A stretch of DNA of 6,361 nucleotides from JBBTXL01 sp038062295 (GTDB lineage Bacteria > Patescibacteriota > Minisyncoccia > GWC2-36-17 > WO2-46-25): the NCBI GenBank assembly GCA_038062295.1, contig JBBTXL010000038.1, positions 1 through 6,361 on the forward strand, given 5' to 3'. Within the stretch, counting starts at the first letter, position 1; each line of letters begins with the position of its first letter. The position numbers were made by a program, and so were the translations under genes. Under the pieces are notes generated by a model, which was not told where the DNA came from, ran no database searches, and saw nothing but the letters and a program-made list of their open reading frames with translations. Below, piece by piece: positions 1 to 5,291 of the stretch.

Positions 1-809
1 CGCTCAAAGGGATGCCGGCCGAGCGCGCGGGTCTGAAAGCAGGAGATAGGATACTGGCCATCAACGCGACCTCAACCGCAGACATGACGGTGGAAGACGC
101 CGTTACTATCATCCGCGGCACAGTGGGTACTCCGGTAAAGCTCACCATTGAGCGCGCCGGCAACCTTGTCCCGCTTGAATTTACCATTGTGCGGGAAACG
201 ATAACTGTCCCAACGCTTGACTGGCGCATGCAGACCCCCACGGTCGCCTATATCAAACTCCACAACTTTTTCGGAAATATTGAAAAGGATTTTGCGCAAG
301 CGGTGAAAGCTGCGAAAGCAGCCGGCATGCAGAAAATTATCCTGGATCTCCGTAACAATCCGGGCGGACTGCTGGATGCGTCCATCAACATCGCGTCCGA
401 ATTCATACCGGCAGGGAAAACCGTTGTTTCTGAAGATTTCGGTCCGGGGAAAGGGAAGTATGATTTTCCTTCCTACGGTGGCACGCTCACGCAAACGCCG
501 GTGGTCGTTTTGGTGAACGGCGGTTCGGCATCGGCCGCGGAAATCCTTGCGGGCGCGCTCAAAGACCAGCGCGGCGCAAAACTTATCGGAGAAAAAACAT
601 TCGGCAAGGGTTCCGTGCAGGAGCTGGTCCAGCTTTCGGGCGGCATGTCGCTCAAAGTCACCGTAGCAAAATGGCTCACGCCGTCGGGCGCAATGATAGA
701 CCAGCAGGGGATAACTCCCGATAAAGTTGTACCGCTCACCGACGCGGACACCGCGGCAGGGAAAGACCCTCAGCTTGACGAAGCGCTTGCTGTCGTGCAA
801 ACTCTATAA
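1..809 (+). CDS. S41-family C-terminal processing peptidase (CtpA/CtpB-like), 3' part
   Basis: The reading frame is already open at base 3, so the 5' part (signal sequence/anchor and early PDZ) lies outside the window. About 268 residues remain. The first ~60 residues are the end of a PDZ domain (a GMPAERAGLKAGDRILAIN-type segment at bases 9-65), which in this family binds substrate C-termini. The S41 domain follows. Its catalytic set is readable: Ser at codon 531-533 in the GGSAS motif, Lys at 606-608 in TFGKGS, and Gln at 618-620. The Ser-Lys spacing of 25 and Lys-Gln spacing of 4 match those of CtpB-type proteases, so the enzyme should be active. LDLRNNPGG (bases 348-374) is another family hallmark. 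The C-terminus (GITPDKVV, then DPQLDEAL) ends as these proteins usually do. The family cleaves proteins from their C-termini, outside the membrane or in the periplasm. No terminator with a T-tract follows; the nested inverted repeat starts 14 bases after the stop. Confidence 0.96.
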   Translation, partial: LKGMPAERAGLKAGDRILAINATSTADMTVEDAVTIIRGTVGTPVKLTIERAGNLVPLEFTIVRETITVPTLDWRMQTPTVAYIKLHNFFGNIEKDFAQAVKAAKAAGMQKIILDLRNNPGGLLDASINIASEFIPAGKTVVSEDFGPGKGKYDFPSYGGTLTQTPVVVLVNGGSASAAEILAGALKDQRGAKLIGEKTFGKGSVQELVQLSGGMSLKVTVAKWLTPSGAMIDQQGITPDKVVPLTDADTAAGKDPQLDEALAVVQTL

Positions 810-823
810 CATCACCGTCGCAA

Positions 824-1098
824 CGGCTGGGCGATTCACTTTTGAAAACACGCTGTCAATTTCCCCAGCGAGGAAATTGCGCTCGCTCTCGGACTCGCTC
901 GCCACGCCGCACAGTGAGTTCGGGAATATCTCGCAGGAGCAAAAGCTTGGTGTTGCAAAGCAACTTTTGCTCCGAGAGCTAAGTGTCGCGGTGTGCCGCT
1001 GGAGCGCGCCGACGACCGGTTCCAAGAACCACTGTGCGGTGTGGCACCCTGCCCGCTCGCCCTGCGAGACGGTTTTCAAAAGCAAACCTGCCCAGCCG
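824..1098. repeat. 275-nt nested inverted-repeat structure in the gap between protease and hypothetical gene
   Basis: The 298-base gap 810-1107 holds no convincing gene; instead it folds on itself. Outer stem: 824-832 with 1090-1098 (9 bp). Next: 839-849 with 1072-1082 (11 bp). Inner long stem: 901-916 with 1030-1045 (16 bp with one G-T pair), continued after a bulged A917 by 918-921 with 1026-1029. Inside are a hairpin 857-864/872-879 (8 bp, 7-nt loop) and an apical hairpin 936-944/965-973 (9 bp) that contains 952-956/960-964. All stems are nested. What is seen is the complementarity. Whether it is a structured RNA, a palindromic mobile or MITE-like remnant, or an mRNA-processing element is open. 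A frame stays open through it from 727, but its translation looks like filler. Confidence 0.75.
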
Positions 1099-1107
1099 AT
1101 AACTAAT

Positions 1108-1389
1108 ATGGGACTATTCGGACCAACACCGCCGCCGCGCGTAACAGCACAGGAGTTTAAGAGTAAAGTTGTATCACAACTGTACGTGCACGGCTTTTCG
1201 CAAAAAGAGCGCAACGAAGTGGAAGAGTTGTTCATGGGCGACATGTACGAAGATAAAGAACAAGACCAGGGGATAGACTTGGGCGAACTTACGCGTAAAG
1301 TGGAGTGGCTGAAAGCCAACACCGGCAAACACATTCTAAGCGCCGAAAAGATCGCCGCGCTTGAACAGGTGTTGAAGATGTATATGTAA
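1108..1389 (+). CDS. small hypothetical protein, 93 aa, acidic, helical
   Basis: I do not recognise a named family. The protein starts MGLFGPTPPP and continues as a charged, mostly helical chain: an EFKSKV...LYVHGFSQKERNEVEELF segment (residues 16-42), an acidic stretch (MYEDKEQDQGIDLGEL, 46-61), and an amphipathic tail (SAEKIAALEQVLKMYM, 78-93). It has no membrane segment, signal peptide or cysteine, so it is probably cytosolic. The frame is open back to 727, but upstream translation runs through the inverted-repeat region and overlaps the protease gene. The ATG at 1108 is chosen because protein-like composition begins there. No Shine-Dalgarno sequence precedes it (TAACTAAT lies directly upstream). 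The outer stem of the palindrome ends 9 bases before the start, so initiation could be affected by that structure. The next gene starts 33 bases after the stop and may be co-transcribed. Confidence 0.75.
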   Translation: MGLFGPTPPPRVTAQEFKSKVVSQLYVHGFSQKERNEVEELFMGDMYEDKEQDQGIDLGELTRKVEWLKANTGKHILSAEKIAALEQVLKMYM

Positions 1390-1422
1390 AACTTAGTAAC
1401 AGCTCATTAAAAAGGAGGTTGC

Positions 1423-1623
1423 ATGCCGAAAAAAAAGAATGATAAGAATGGTCGAAAGCAACAGATGACACTGATTGAAGCACTGGGTAAGATTACAAAA
1501 AAAGACATGCGACGGAAACTTACACCTCTGGAAGAATCTCTTTTTGATGACATGCGTCATATGGAAGAGACAGCTAAAAAACACAACTTTCGTACTTGTG
1601 GTCCGGGTGAATGCCCTCACTAA
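1423..1623 (+). CDS. small basic protein of 66 aa with a Cys-x4-Cys tail
   Basis: Unrecognised. The ATG at 1423 follows a strong ribosome-binding site (GGAGG at 1414-1418, 4-base gap), which supports a real gene. Residues 1-13 are highly basic (MPKKKNDKNGRKQ). Residues 16-58 look helical, with alternating basic and acidic patches (IEALGKITKKDMRRKLTPLE is residues 18-37). The end, RTCGPGECPH, has two cysteines four residues apart and a terminal His, which could bind a metal or form a disulfide. There is no membrane segment. The gene follows the 93-aa protein by 33 bases with no visible promoter between, so the two are probably one transcript. It ends in the first copy of the 60-bp terminator module that is also found after the downstream membrane-protein gene, which ties it to the 1775-3485 block. 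Function unknown; a nucleic-acid-binding or regulatory role is only a guess from charge. Confidence 0.72.
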   Translation: MPKKKNDKNGRKQQMTLIEALGKITKKDMRRKLTPLEESLFDDMRHMEETAKKHNFRTCGPGECPH

Positions 1624-1634
1624 AAAAATATTTT

Positions 1635-1694
1635 GGAGACCCGCCGGTCTAAACAAAAGCCAGGACGTAAAACGCCTGGCTTTGTTCTTTTCCA
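1635..1694 (+). repeat. 60-bp terminator module, copy 1
   Basis: This segment matches 2532-2591 without gaps at 55 of 60 positions. All five differences fall within bases 1668-1674, in the loop of the terminator hairpin. It contains two hairpins in series: a 5-bp stem AGACC/GGTCT (1637-1641 with 1646-1650, 4-nt loop), then the terminator stem. Both copies lie in the same orientation after a gene and just before a promoter. Confidence 0.9.
1656..1691 (+). terminator. rho-independent terminator after the 66-aa gene
   Basis: The 9-bp stem AAAGCCAGG (1656-1664) / CCTGGCTTT (1675-1683) has a 10-nt loop and is followed by a T-rich tract, GTTCTTTT (1684-1691). It closes the 1108-1623 transcript and insulates the next promoter, which begins 10 bases further on. 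Confidence 0.85.
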
Positions 1695-1700
1695 CGAAGG

Positions 1701-1729
1701 TTGACAAGAATATGACTATATATTATTGT
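1701..1729 (+). promoter_or_regulatory. sigma70-type promoter of the first membrane-protein paralogue
   Basis: A perfect -35 TTGACA (1701-1706), a 17-bp spacer and a -10 TATTGT (1724-1729, 4 of 6 consensus). The predicted transcript start is near 1736, giving a leader of about 40 nt to the ATG at 1775. The layout matches the promoter of the second paralogue, which also has a perfect TTGACA and a 17-bp spacer. Confidence 0.8.
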
Positions 1730-1749
1730 TAATAAAACACTTTAACAAT
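1725..1749. promoter_or_regulatory. inverted repeat ATTGTTAA/TTAACAAT over the promoter start, copy 1
   Basis: The arms ATTGTTAA (1725-1732) and TTAACAAT (1742-1749) are perfectly complementary, with a 9-nt gap. The left arm overlaps the -10 box; the right arm lies within a shared 12-mer, CACTTTAACAAT (1738-1749). The same two arms occur at the second paralogue's promoter with a 16-nt gap. An operator pair or a 5'-leader hairpin are both possible. Confidence 0.55.
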
Positions 1750-1774
1750 TGAATAACACGGAAGGGAGGATGCC

Positions 1775-2497
1775 ATGCAGGTGGAAACATACACACATGA
1801 ACCGCAGTTTCCGGAGGTAGACAGTAAAGATATTGAAACATTGGAACTCGTATCAACTCTTGAGGCGCTGAAAAGCCGGCAGAGTATCTGCAATCAGGAA
1901 AGACTCCAGCATCAAGTGGAGCTCATTCAGGAAGAGATTAACAAAGTTACAACAAAAATTATAGCGCTGAAAAGCGGCGTCCCATACCTGCTGTTGACGC
2001 CCGACCAGTGGAAGATTCTAAAAAATCACTTTGTGTGGCAAAAAAGTGTCGGCGACTTTGAAGCGCTCGTGCCATACGATGTTATTCGGACATACCATAC
2101 CGCAAAGCATCTCGGGGTCTTTCATGACATTACAGTTGCATATCATGATAGAGATCCGCTACTATTGGGTTGGAACCAAAAATGGGACACTCCGTTCTTG
2201 CTCTCACGGTGGGGAGATGCACTACATCCATGGTCATGGTTTACCAAGGAATACAGCAAAAGAGATGGCATTCAACCGACTCTATTTTTTATAGGGGGAT
2301 TCTTTTTGGTTATCTCAATATTTCTTGGGTCCGTCTGGTATTTCATGGAAAGTAAACCTGGGATTGCTGGTATAGCATCCATCTTGCTTCTCGCCGCTAC
2401 AGGAATTTCCGGATGGGCAGGTATATGGTGGCCCAAACACAGCAAACTCAAACTCTCACATATTCCTTCGCCGTTCAAAACGGATGAAGGTTCTTAA
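1775..2497 (+). CDS. hypothetical two-helix membrane protein, paralogue 1 (240 aa)
   Basis: No named family is recognised. Order of parts: a helical, probably coiled-coil N-terminus (about residues 20-66, rich in E, Q, K and L); a soluble domain (70-165) with LTPDQWKIL at 74-82, WDTPFLLSRWG at 137-147 and HPW at 151-153; two hydrophobic helices (about 168-190 and 197-219) separated by a very short turn; and a basic tail (KHSKLK, 221-226) ending in PSPFKTDEG. There is no signal peptide, so the bulk is probably cytosolic with a C-terminal membrane hairpin. The start is fixed by GGAGG at 1765-1769, 5 bases before the ATG. It is homologous to the next gene: the same motifs, same topology and similar tail (PFKTDE versus PFNDEE). 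It has its own promoter and ends in the second copy of the 60-bp terminator module. WDTPFL plus a membrane hairpin suggests a membrane-bound sensor or effector, but no catalytic motif is visible. Confidence 0.85.
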   Translation: MQVETYTHEPQFPEVDSKDIETLELVSTLEALKSRQSICNQERLQHQVELIQEEINKVTTKIIALKSGVPYLLLTPDQWKILKNHFVWQKSVGDFEALVPYDVIRTYHTAKHLGVFHDITVAYHDRDPLLLGWNQKWDTPFLLSRWGDALHPWSWFTKEYSKRDGIQPTLFFIGGFFLVISIFLGSVWYFMESKPGIAGIASILLLAATGISGWAGIWWPKHSKLKLSHIPSPFKTDEGS

Positions 2498-2531
2498 TGA
2501 ATGATGACACCCGTCAGATGAAAATATCTCC

Positions 2532-2591
2532 GGAGACCCGCCGGTCTAAACAAAAGCCAGGACGCAATGTTCCTGGCTTTGTTCTTTTCCA
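2532..2591 (+). repeat. 60-bp terminator module, copy 2
   Basis: Direct repeat of 1635-1694. Bases 2532-2564 are identical to 1635-1667 (33 nt) and 2572-2591 are identical to 1675-1694 (20 nt). Only the terminator loop (2565-2571) has diverged. The AGACC/GGTCT mini-hairpin (2534-2538 with 2543-2547) is kept. The copies are 897 bp apart, so homologous recombination between them would remove exactly one gene-plus-promoter unit. Confidence 0.9.
2553..2588 (+). terminator. rho-independent terminator after paralogue 1
   Basis: The same 9-bp stem AAAGCCAGG (2553-2561) / CCTGGCTTT (2572-2580), with a 10-nt loop, followed by GTTCTTTT (2581-2588). Confidence 0.85.
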
Positions 2592-2601
2592 AGAGTCTTA
2601 C

Positions 2602-2630
2602 TTGACATTAAGTAATTTATTGTTTATGTT
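2602..2630 (+). promoter_or_regulatory. sigma70-type promoter of paralogue 2
   Basis: A perfect -35 TTGACA (2602-2607), a 17-bp spacer and a -10 TATGTT (2625-2630, 4 of 6). The predicted start is near 2637, leaving a leader of about 78 nt to the ATG at 2715, roughly twice that of paralogue 1. Confidence 0.78.
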
Positions 2631-2633
2631 TAC

Positions 2634-2665
2634 ATTGTTAATTTTTAATGGGGCACTTTAACAAT
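2634..2665. promoter_or_regulatory. inverted repeat ATTGTTAA/TTAACAAT at the promoter start, copy 2
   Basis: ATTGTTAA (2634-2641) and TTAACAAT (2658-2665) have a 16-nt gap. The right arm again sits in CACTTTAACAAT (2654-2665). Both arms are conserved exactly with copy 1 while the gap sequence and length differ, which suggests the arms are the functional parts. Confidence 0.55.
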
Positions 2666-2714
2666 CATTGGAGCATAAACATCGGGGAGAACCCTTACAC
2701 AAGGAGGTGGAAAC

Positions 2715-3485
2715 ATGTCCGCATCGGTCTATAATTCTGCAGAAAATTACGATGATTCCTATCAAGCACTCAAGGAAACAATTCTGCAAGGCTTGGTTGG
2801 CATGCGGGATGCAACAGCACGTGTTAACCTAAAAGGTCAACTCCTGTTGCTCGAAGAAAAAGTTAGGGAAGCAGAGCGTGACCTCAATATGGTGAAAAGG
2901 GGAAGGGAAATCTTAAATCCACTGCTCACCAACAACCAATGGAAAATTCTTGATACACATTACTACGGCAGCGAGGACATTCAGAAGTTTGATGCCGAGG
3001 TGATTCCGGAGCCGATACTCGGGTATGTCACTGCGCTCATGGAAGCAGACACCTTCGGGACCATCCGCGTACATACGGCGATGCACTCCGATGACTATCT
3101 TGTCGTTGGGAGAGACGAGACACATTGGTGGGATACCCCTTTTCTCATTGCGCGGTTCGGAAACAATCGCAAACCGTGGAGCGAGATGATTCAAAAAAAT
3201 GCAGTGAAGCAGTCAGATGTGTGGACAATGTATGCTGTAACTTTGATATTCCTCCTGCTTTCAATATTCCTGTTGCTGTGCTGGATCATACTTCCCCTTG
3301 ACTCCGCAAACTCCGCGGTGGCGCTTAGTTTTGGCATCGTAACAATCCTCGGCAGCGGGGCGACATTTATGATCGGCCGTTCCAGATTCAAAAGGGCTCT
3401 TCGTGAATTACGCAGCATCACATGCCCGTTCAATGACGAGGAAACCTACAAAAGGATGTCTGAAAATCCAATTCAAAATCTGTAA
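2715..3485 (+). CDS. hypothetical two-helix membrane protein, paralogue 2 (256 aa)
   Basis: Unrecognised family, clearly related to the preceding gene. Order of parts: a helical N-terminus with a coiled-coil-like stretch (about 35-66, including LLLLEEKVREAERDL); a soluble domain with LTNNQWKIL at 71-79, WWDTPFLIARFG at 138-149 and PW at 154-155; two hydrophobic helices (about 170-193 and 199-220); and a basic juxtamembrane segment (GRSRFKRALRELR, 221-233) followed by CPFNDEETYKR. The predicted topology is cytosolic N- and C-termini with a membrane hairpin, in line with the positive-inside rule. The ATG at 2715 has a strong ribosome-binding site (GGAGG at 2703-2707, 7-base gap). Shared positions with paralogue 1 concentrate in the QWKIL and (Y/D)LxxG...WDTPFLxxRxG segments, while the N-termini and loops have diverged strongly, so this is an old duplication or diversifying family rather than a recent copy. 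It ends at a bidirectional terminator shared with the convergent nuclease gene. Confidence 0.85.
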   Translation: MSASVYNSAENYDDSYQALKETILQGLVGMRDATARVNLKGQLLLLEEKVREAERDLNMVKRGREILNPLLTNNQWKILDTHYYGSEDIQKFDAEVIPEPILGYVTALMEADTFGTIRVHTAMHSDDYLVVGRDETHWWDTPFLIARFGNNRKPWSEMIQKNAVKQSDVWTMYAVTLIFLLLSIFLLLCWIILPLDSANSAVALSFGIVTILGSGATFMIGRSRFKRALRELRSITCPFNDEETYKRMSENPIQNL

Positions 3486-3490
3486 AGAAA

Positions 3491-3536
3491 AAAACGCACC
3501 TGGCAAAAAAACTGTCAGGTGCGTTTTACTTTTTTG
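3491..3536. terminator. bidirectional terminator between convergent genes
   Basis: A perfect 12-bp stem (3491-3502 with 3516-3527, core ACGCACCTG/CAGGTGCGT) is extended by G3503-T3515 and C3504-G3514. A-tracts lie on the left and T-tracts on the right (TTTT, then TTTTTT at 3530-3535), so it can end transcription from both sides. It overlaps the last bases of the nuclease reading frame (stop at 3526-3528, minus strand) and starts 5 bases after the stop of paralogue 2. Confidence 0.9.
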
Positions 3537-4664
3537 TCACCGAGATGGTTTGATATTCGGACTCCACGGTTTTTGCATCTTCCACTTCTTTGCGGAGGTG
3601 CGGCGGGAGCGCTTTGGTGATTTCTGCGAGTTTTCTGCCGTCCACCGAGACAACTTCTTTCCATAAATTGAGCGGCTCCAGGAGTTTTCGTATGGTTTCC
3701 ACAGCGTACGCATACCGTTTCTGCATTTTGCGCGTTTATATCCGCCGGCACCAAACACGCGCTCCACACCGTTGGCCGTGCAAAATTCGTTGATGGATTT
3801 TTTAAGCTCTTCAATACGCTGTTCGTTCTTTTGCGCGCTGTTTTTGAGCGTAATATATTCATCCACCACTTTCATGATATCCGCTTGCGTGAGCGGCTGT
3901 TCTTTCGCTTGATACTCATGTTTCCACATCGGACACAACGGGCGGTAGGCGCAAAAGTCGCAGAGTTTGGACGGGGCAGGGGAGAACGAAGAGGTTGTGA
4001 TGTCGCCGATGACTTTCAAAATATCCTTTTTGGTTCCTGCAAGCTGCTCACTCGTGCGTTTAGTGGAGAGTTTCTCGTTGTGTTTCAAGAAATACAAGCT
4101 CAAACGCACTTCTTCCGGCGCCAAGTTCGGCCAGCGCTCCAGAAGCGCAAGGTGGTATATTGCAAGCTGCATATTCGCGTCCACGCTGTCCTGCGAGGGG
4201 AGCCGGCGGTTGGTTTTGTAATCTATGATCTCAAACACCCCATCGGCGAGCTTGTCTATCCGGTCGATCTTCCCGCGCACAATATGCGTTTCGCCCTTGT
4301 CGTCGGGCAGTAAAACACTGAACGATGACTCCAGATCAACAATGCGCGGTCTGCTGGTTGTATCCAGCCGGTCATAATACTCACAAATCAGGCGTTCGCC
4401 CTCGCGTTGGTATACCTGTTCCTCTGATTCGTCCATCCAAATATTTTTTTCCGCTTTGGGCCATTGCAAGTGAAAGTATGCGAGCGCCTCCTCCTTAGTA
4501 GGGAACCGGGGCTCCTTTTCATGAATAAACTTCAAAACAGAGTGTATGAGCGTGCCAAACACGGCATCCTTGCCCTTGGGCGCTTTTATCTTGTCTATCT
4601 CCTGAAACTTATACCTTTGCGGGCACTGCTTGAATGTCTCTATGGCAGAATACGATATTTTCAT
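3526..4664 (-). CDS. RecB/Cas4-like PD-(D/E)XK nuclease with Fe-S cysteines, apparent frameshift near 3726
   Basis: Belongs to the PD-(D/E)XK superfamily (PDDEXK_1 / RecB-family exonuclease). Visible motifs in order: SYSAIETFKQCPQRYKF (4-20, Cys14), GTLIH (37-41, His41), GKIDRID (131-137, Asp134), IIDYKT (146-151, catalytic D148 and K150), QLAIY (166-170), and CDFCAYRPLC (235-244). Cys14 with C235, C238 and C244 is the C-xn-Cx2Cx5C set that holds a 4Fe-4S cluster in AddB and Cas4. No cas genes are near, so a repair or DNA-processing role is favoured. The frame from 4664 stays open to 3537, but after Lys313 it becomes a low-quality K/R/S/W-rich tail. The -1 frame from 3726 to 3526 encodes a convincing 66-residue family-like C-terminus (QKRYAYAVETIRKLLEPL...SVTKK). 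Joining them gives 379 aa. One A missing from an A4 run (GCAAAATGC, minus strand) explains it: sequencing error, recent mutation or ribosomal slippage. The start has weak AGGA upstream. Confidence 0.87.
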
Positions 4665-4689
4665 AGCAGTTATATCCTACCAAACCTTG

Positions 4690-4698
4690 TGGTATAAT
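4690..4698 (+). promoter_or_regulatory. extended -10 promoter of the DUF5667-like gene, leaderless-type
   Basis: TGGTATAAT is a TGn-extended perfect -10 (TG at 4690-4691, TATAAT at 4693-4698); the -35 region is weak. The expected transcript start, about 4705, is only about 2 bases before the ATG at 4707. The AGGA at 4702-4705 is too close to serve as a ribosome-binding site. On the other strand TATTAT (4701-4696) could be the -10 for the divergent nuclease, so the two promoters overlap. Confidence 0.7.
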
Positions 4699-4706
4699 AA
4701 TAGGAT

Positions 4707-5225
4707 ATGAAACTATTTTTTCTCGCGCTTATTATCTTTGCATTATTTTTCTTTGGGTTCGGGTATTACCAGGAAAAGAAAAACCCCGCCGGCGTAGGGC
4801 CGGGGAGTGTTTTTTATCCCATAGACCGCGCCATAGAGTGGCTTGAAGCGAATGTCCTGACACTCAACGAGTCGCAAAAGATAGAACTGCGCCTTTCTTT
4901 CATGCAGGAACGGCTGGATGAGCTCCAGGCGCTCGAAGCCATACACCAGCTCACCCAGGACCACGTAGCGAGCGTAGCGACGCAGTATGACACTTTGGCG
5001 GGACAGGTACAGAAAGGACTCAAAAAGGTGCCGGCCGACGTAGACCCGGAAAAAGCACAGGAGTTGTTTACCAAGGTACAAACCCTCTCCGCACAACAAA
5101 AAGAAACGCTCAAGGATATTCTCGAGCGAACCACAGGCACTTCAACACAGGGAATGTTGGACGCCGTCGTGCAAACAGCAACCAGCGCGTTCGAGAGAGC
5201 TCAGGAACTCATCAAAAACCGGTAG
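4707..5225 (+). CDS. DUF5667-like membrane-anchored protein (172 aa)
   Basis: The first 21 residues are a hydrophobic anchor or signal segment (MKLFFLALIIFALFFFGFGY), followed by a short linker and then GPGSVFYPIDRAIEW and LTLNESQKIELRLSFMQERLDEL (residues 31-73). The PG-(S)-x-x-YP-(I/L)-(D/K)-RA-x-E arrangement followed by a helix of the type 'K..L.L.....RL.E' is the signature of DUF5667 proteins, which are common in CPR bacteria and some Gram-positives and have no established function. The remainder is predicted to be long helices (74-105 and 113-172) exposed outside the membrane. There is no lipobox cysteine. The start follows the -10 box almost directly, so translation probably begins on a leaderless message. 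It is divergent from the nuclease gene and convergent with the pilin-like gene, and ends just before a small hairpin terminator. Confidence 0.82.
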   Translation: MKLFFLALIIFALFFFGFGYYQEKKNPAGVGPGSVFYPIDRAIEWLEANVLTLNESQKIELRLSFMQERLDELQALEAIHQLTQDHVASVATQYDTLAGQVQKGLKKVPADVDPEKAQELFTKVQTLSAQQKETLKDILERTTGTSTQGMLDAVVQTATSAFERAQELIKNR

Positions 5226-5255
5226 AGGGGATGGTAGGGGCATGAAATACACTAC

Positions 5256-5283
5256 GTCGCACAATATATGTTTTGCGACTTTT
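5256..5283 (+). terminator. weak rho-independent terminator after the DUF5667-like gene
   Basis: A 6-bp stem GTCGCA (5256-5261) / TGCGAC (5274-5279) with a 12-nt A/T-rich loop, followed by TTTT (5280-5283). It lies between convergent genes; the opposite strand has no T-tract, so it serves the plus strand. Confidence 0.6.
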
Positions 5284-5291
5284 AAGCAGTG

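Noticed and set aside
727..1107. Upstream extension of the 93-aa gene to an ATG at 727 (220 aa).
   Set aside because: The extension overlaps the protease by 83 bases and then translates the inverted-repeat region into low-complexity, Cys/Arg/Ser-rich sequence with no protein-like pattern.
804..1334. Long antisense open frame opposite the palindrome and the 93-aa gene.
   Set aside because: Serine/cysteine-rich translation without motifs, no ribosome-binding site; a shadow of the plus-strand frame.
1635..2591. Repeated hairpins after genes suggested integron attC sites with gene cassettes.
   Set aside because: No GTTRRRY / RYYYAAC core pair bounds the repeats, each hairpin is followed by a T-rich tract like a terminator, and the genes carry their own promoters, which is atypical for cassettes. 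No integrase is in the window.
2692..2704. Small CCTT/AAGG hairpin that could hide the ribosome-binding site of paralogue 2.
   Set aside because: Only 4 bp with a 4-nt loop; too weak to support a riboswitch or attenuator claim.
3537..3725. C-terminus of the nuclease as read in the long frame (62 residues after Lys313).
   Set aside because: It is rich in K, R, S and W with no family resemblance, while the neighbouring -1 frame gives a credible C-terminal segment.
3526..4664. Nuclease as CRISPR Cas4.
   Set aside because: The cysteine pattern fits Cas4 as well as AddB/RecB-like exonucleases, but there is no array, cas1 or cas2 in the window, and the long C-terminal extension is more like standalone RecB-type proteins.
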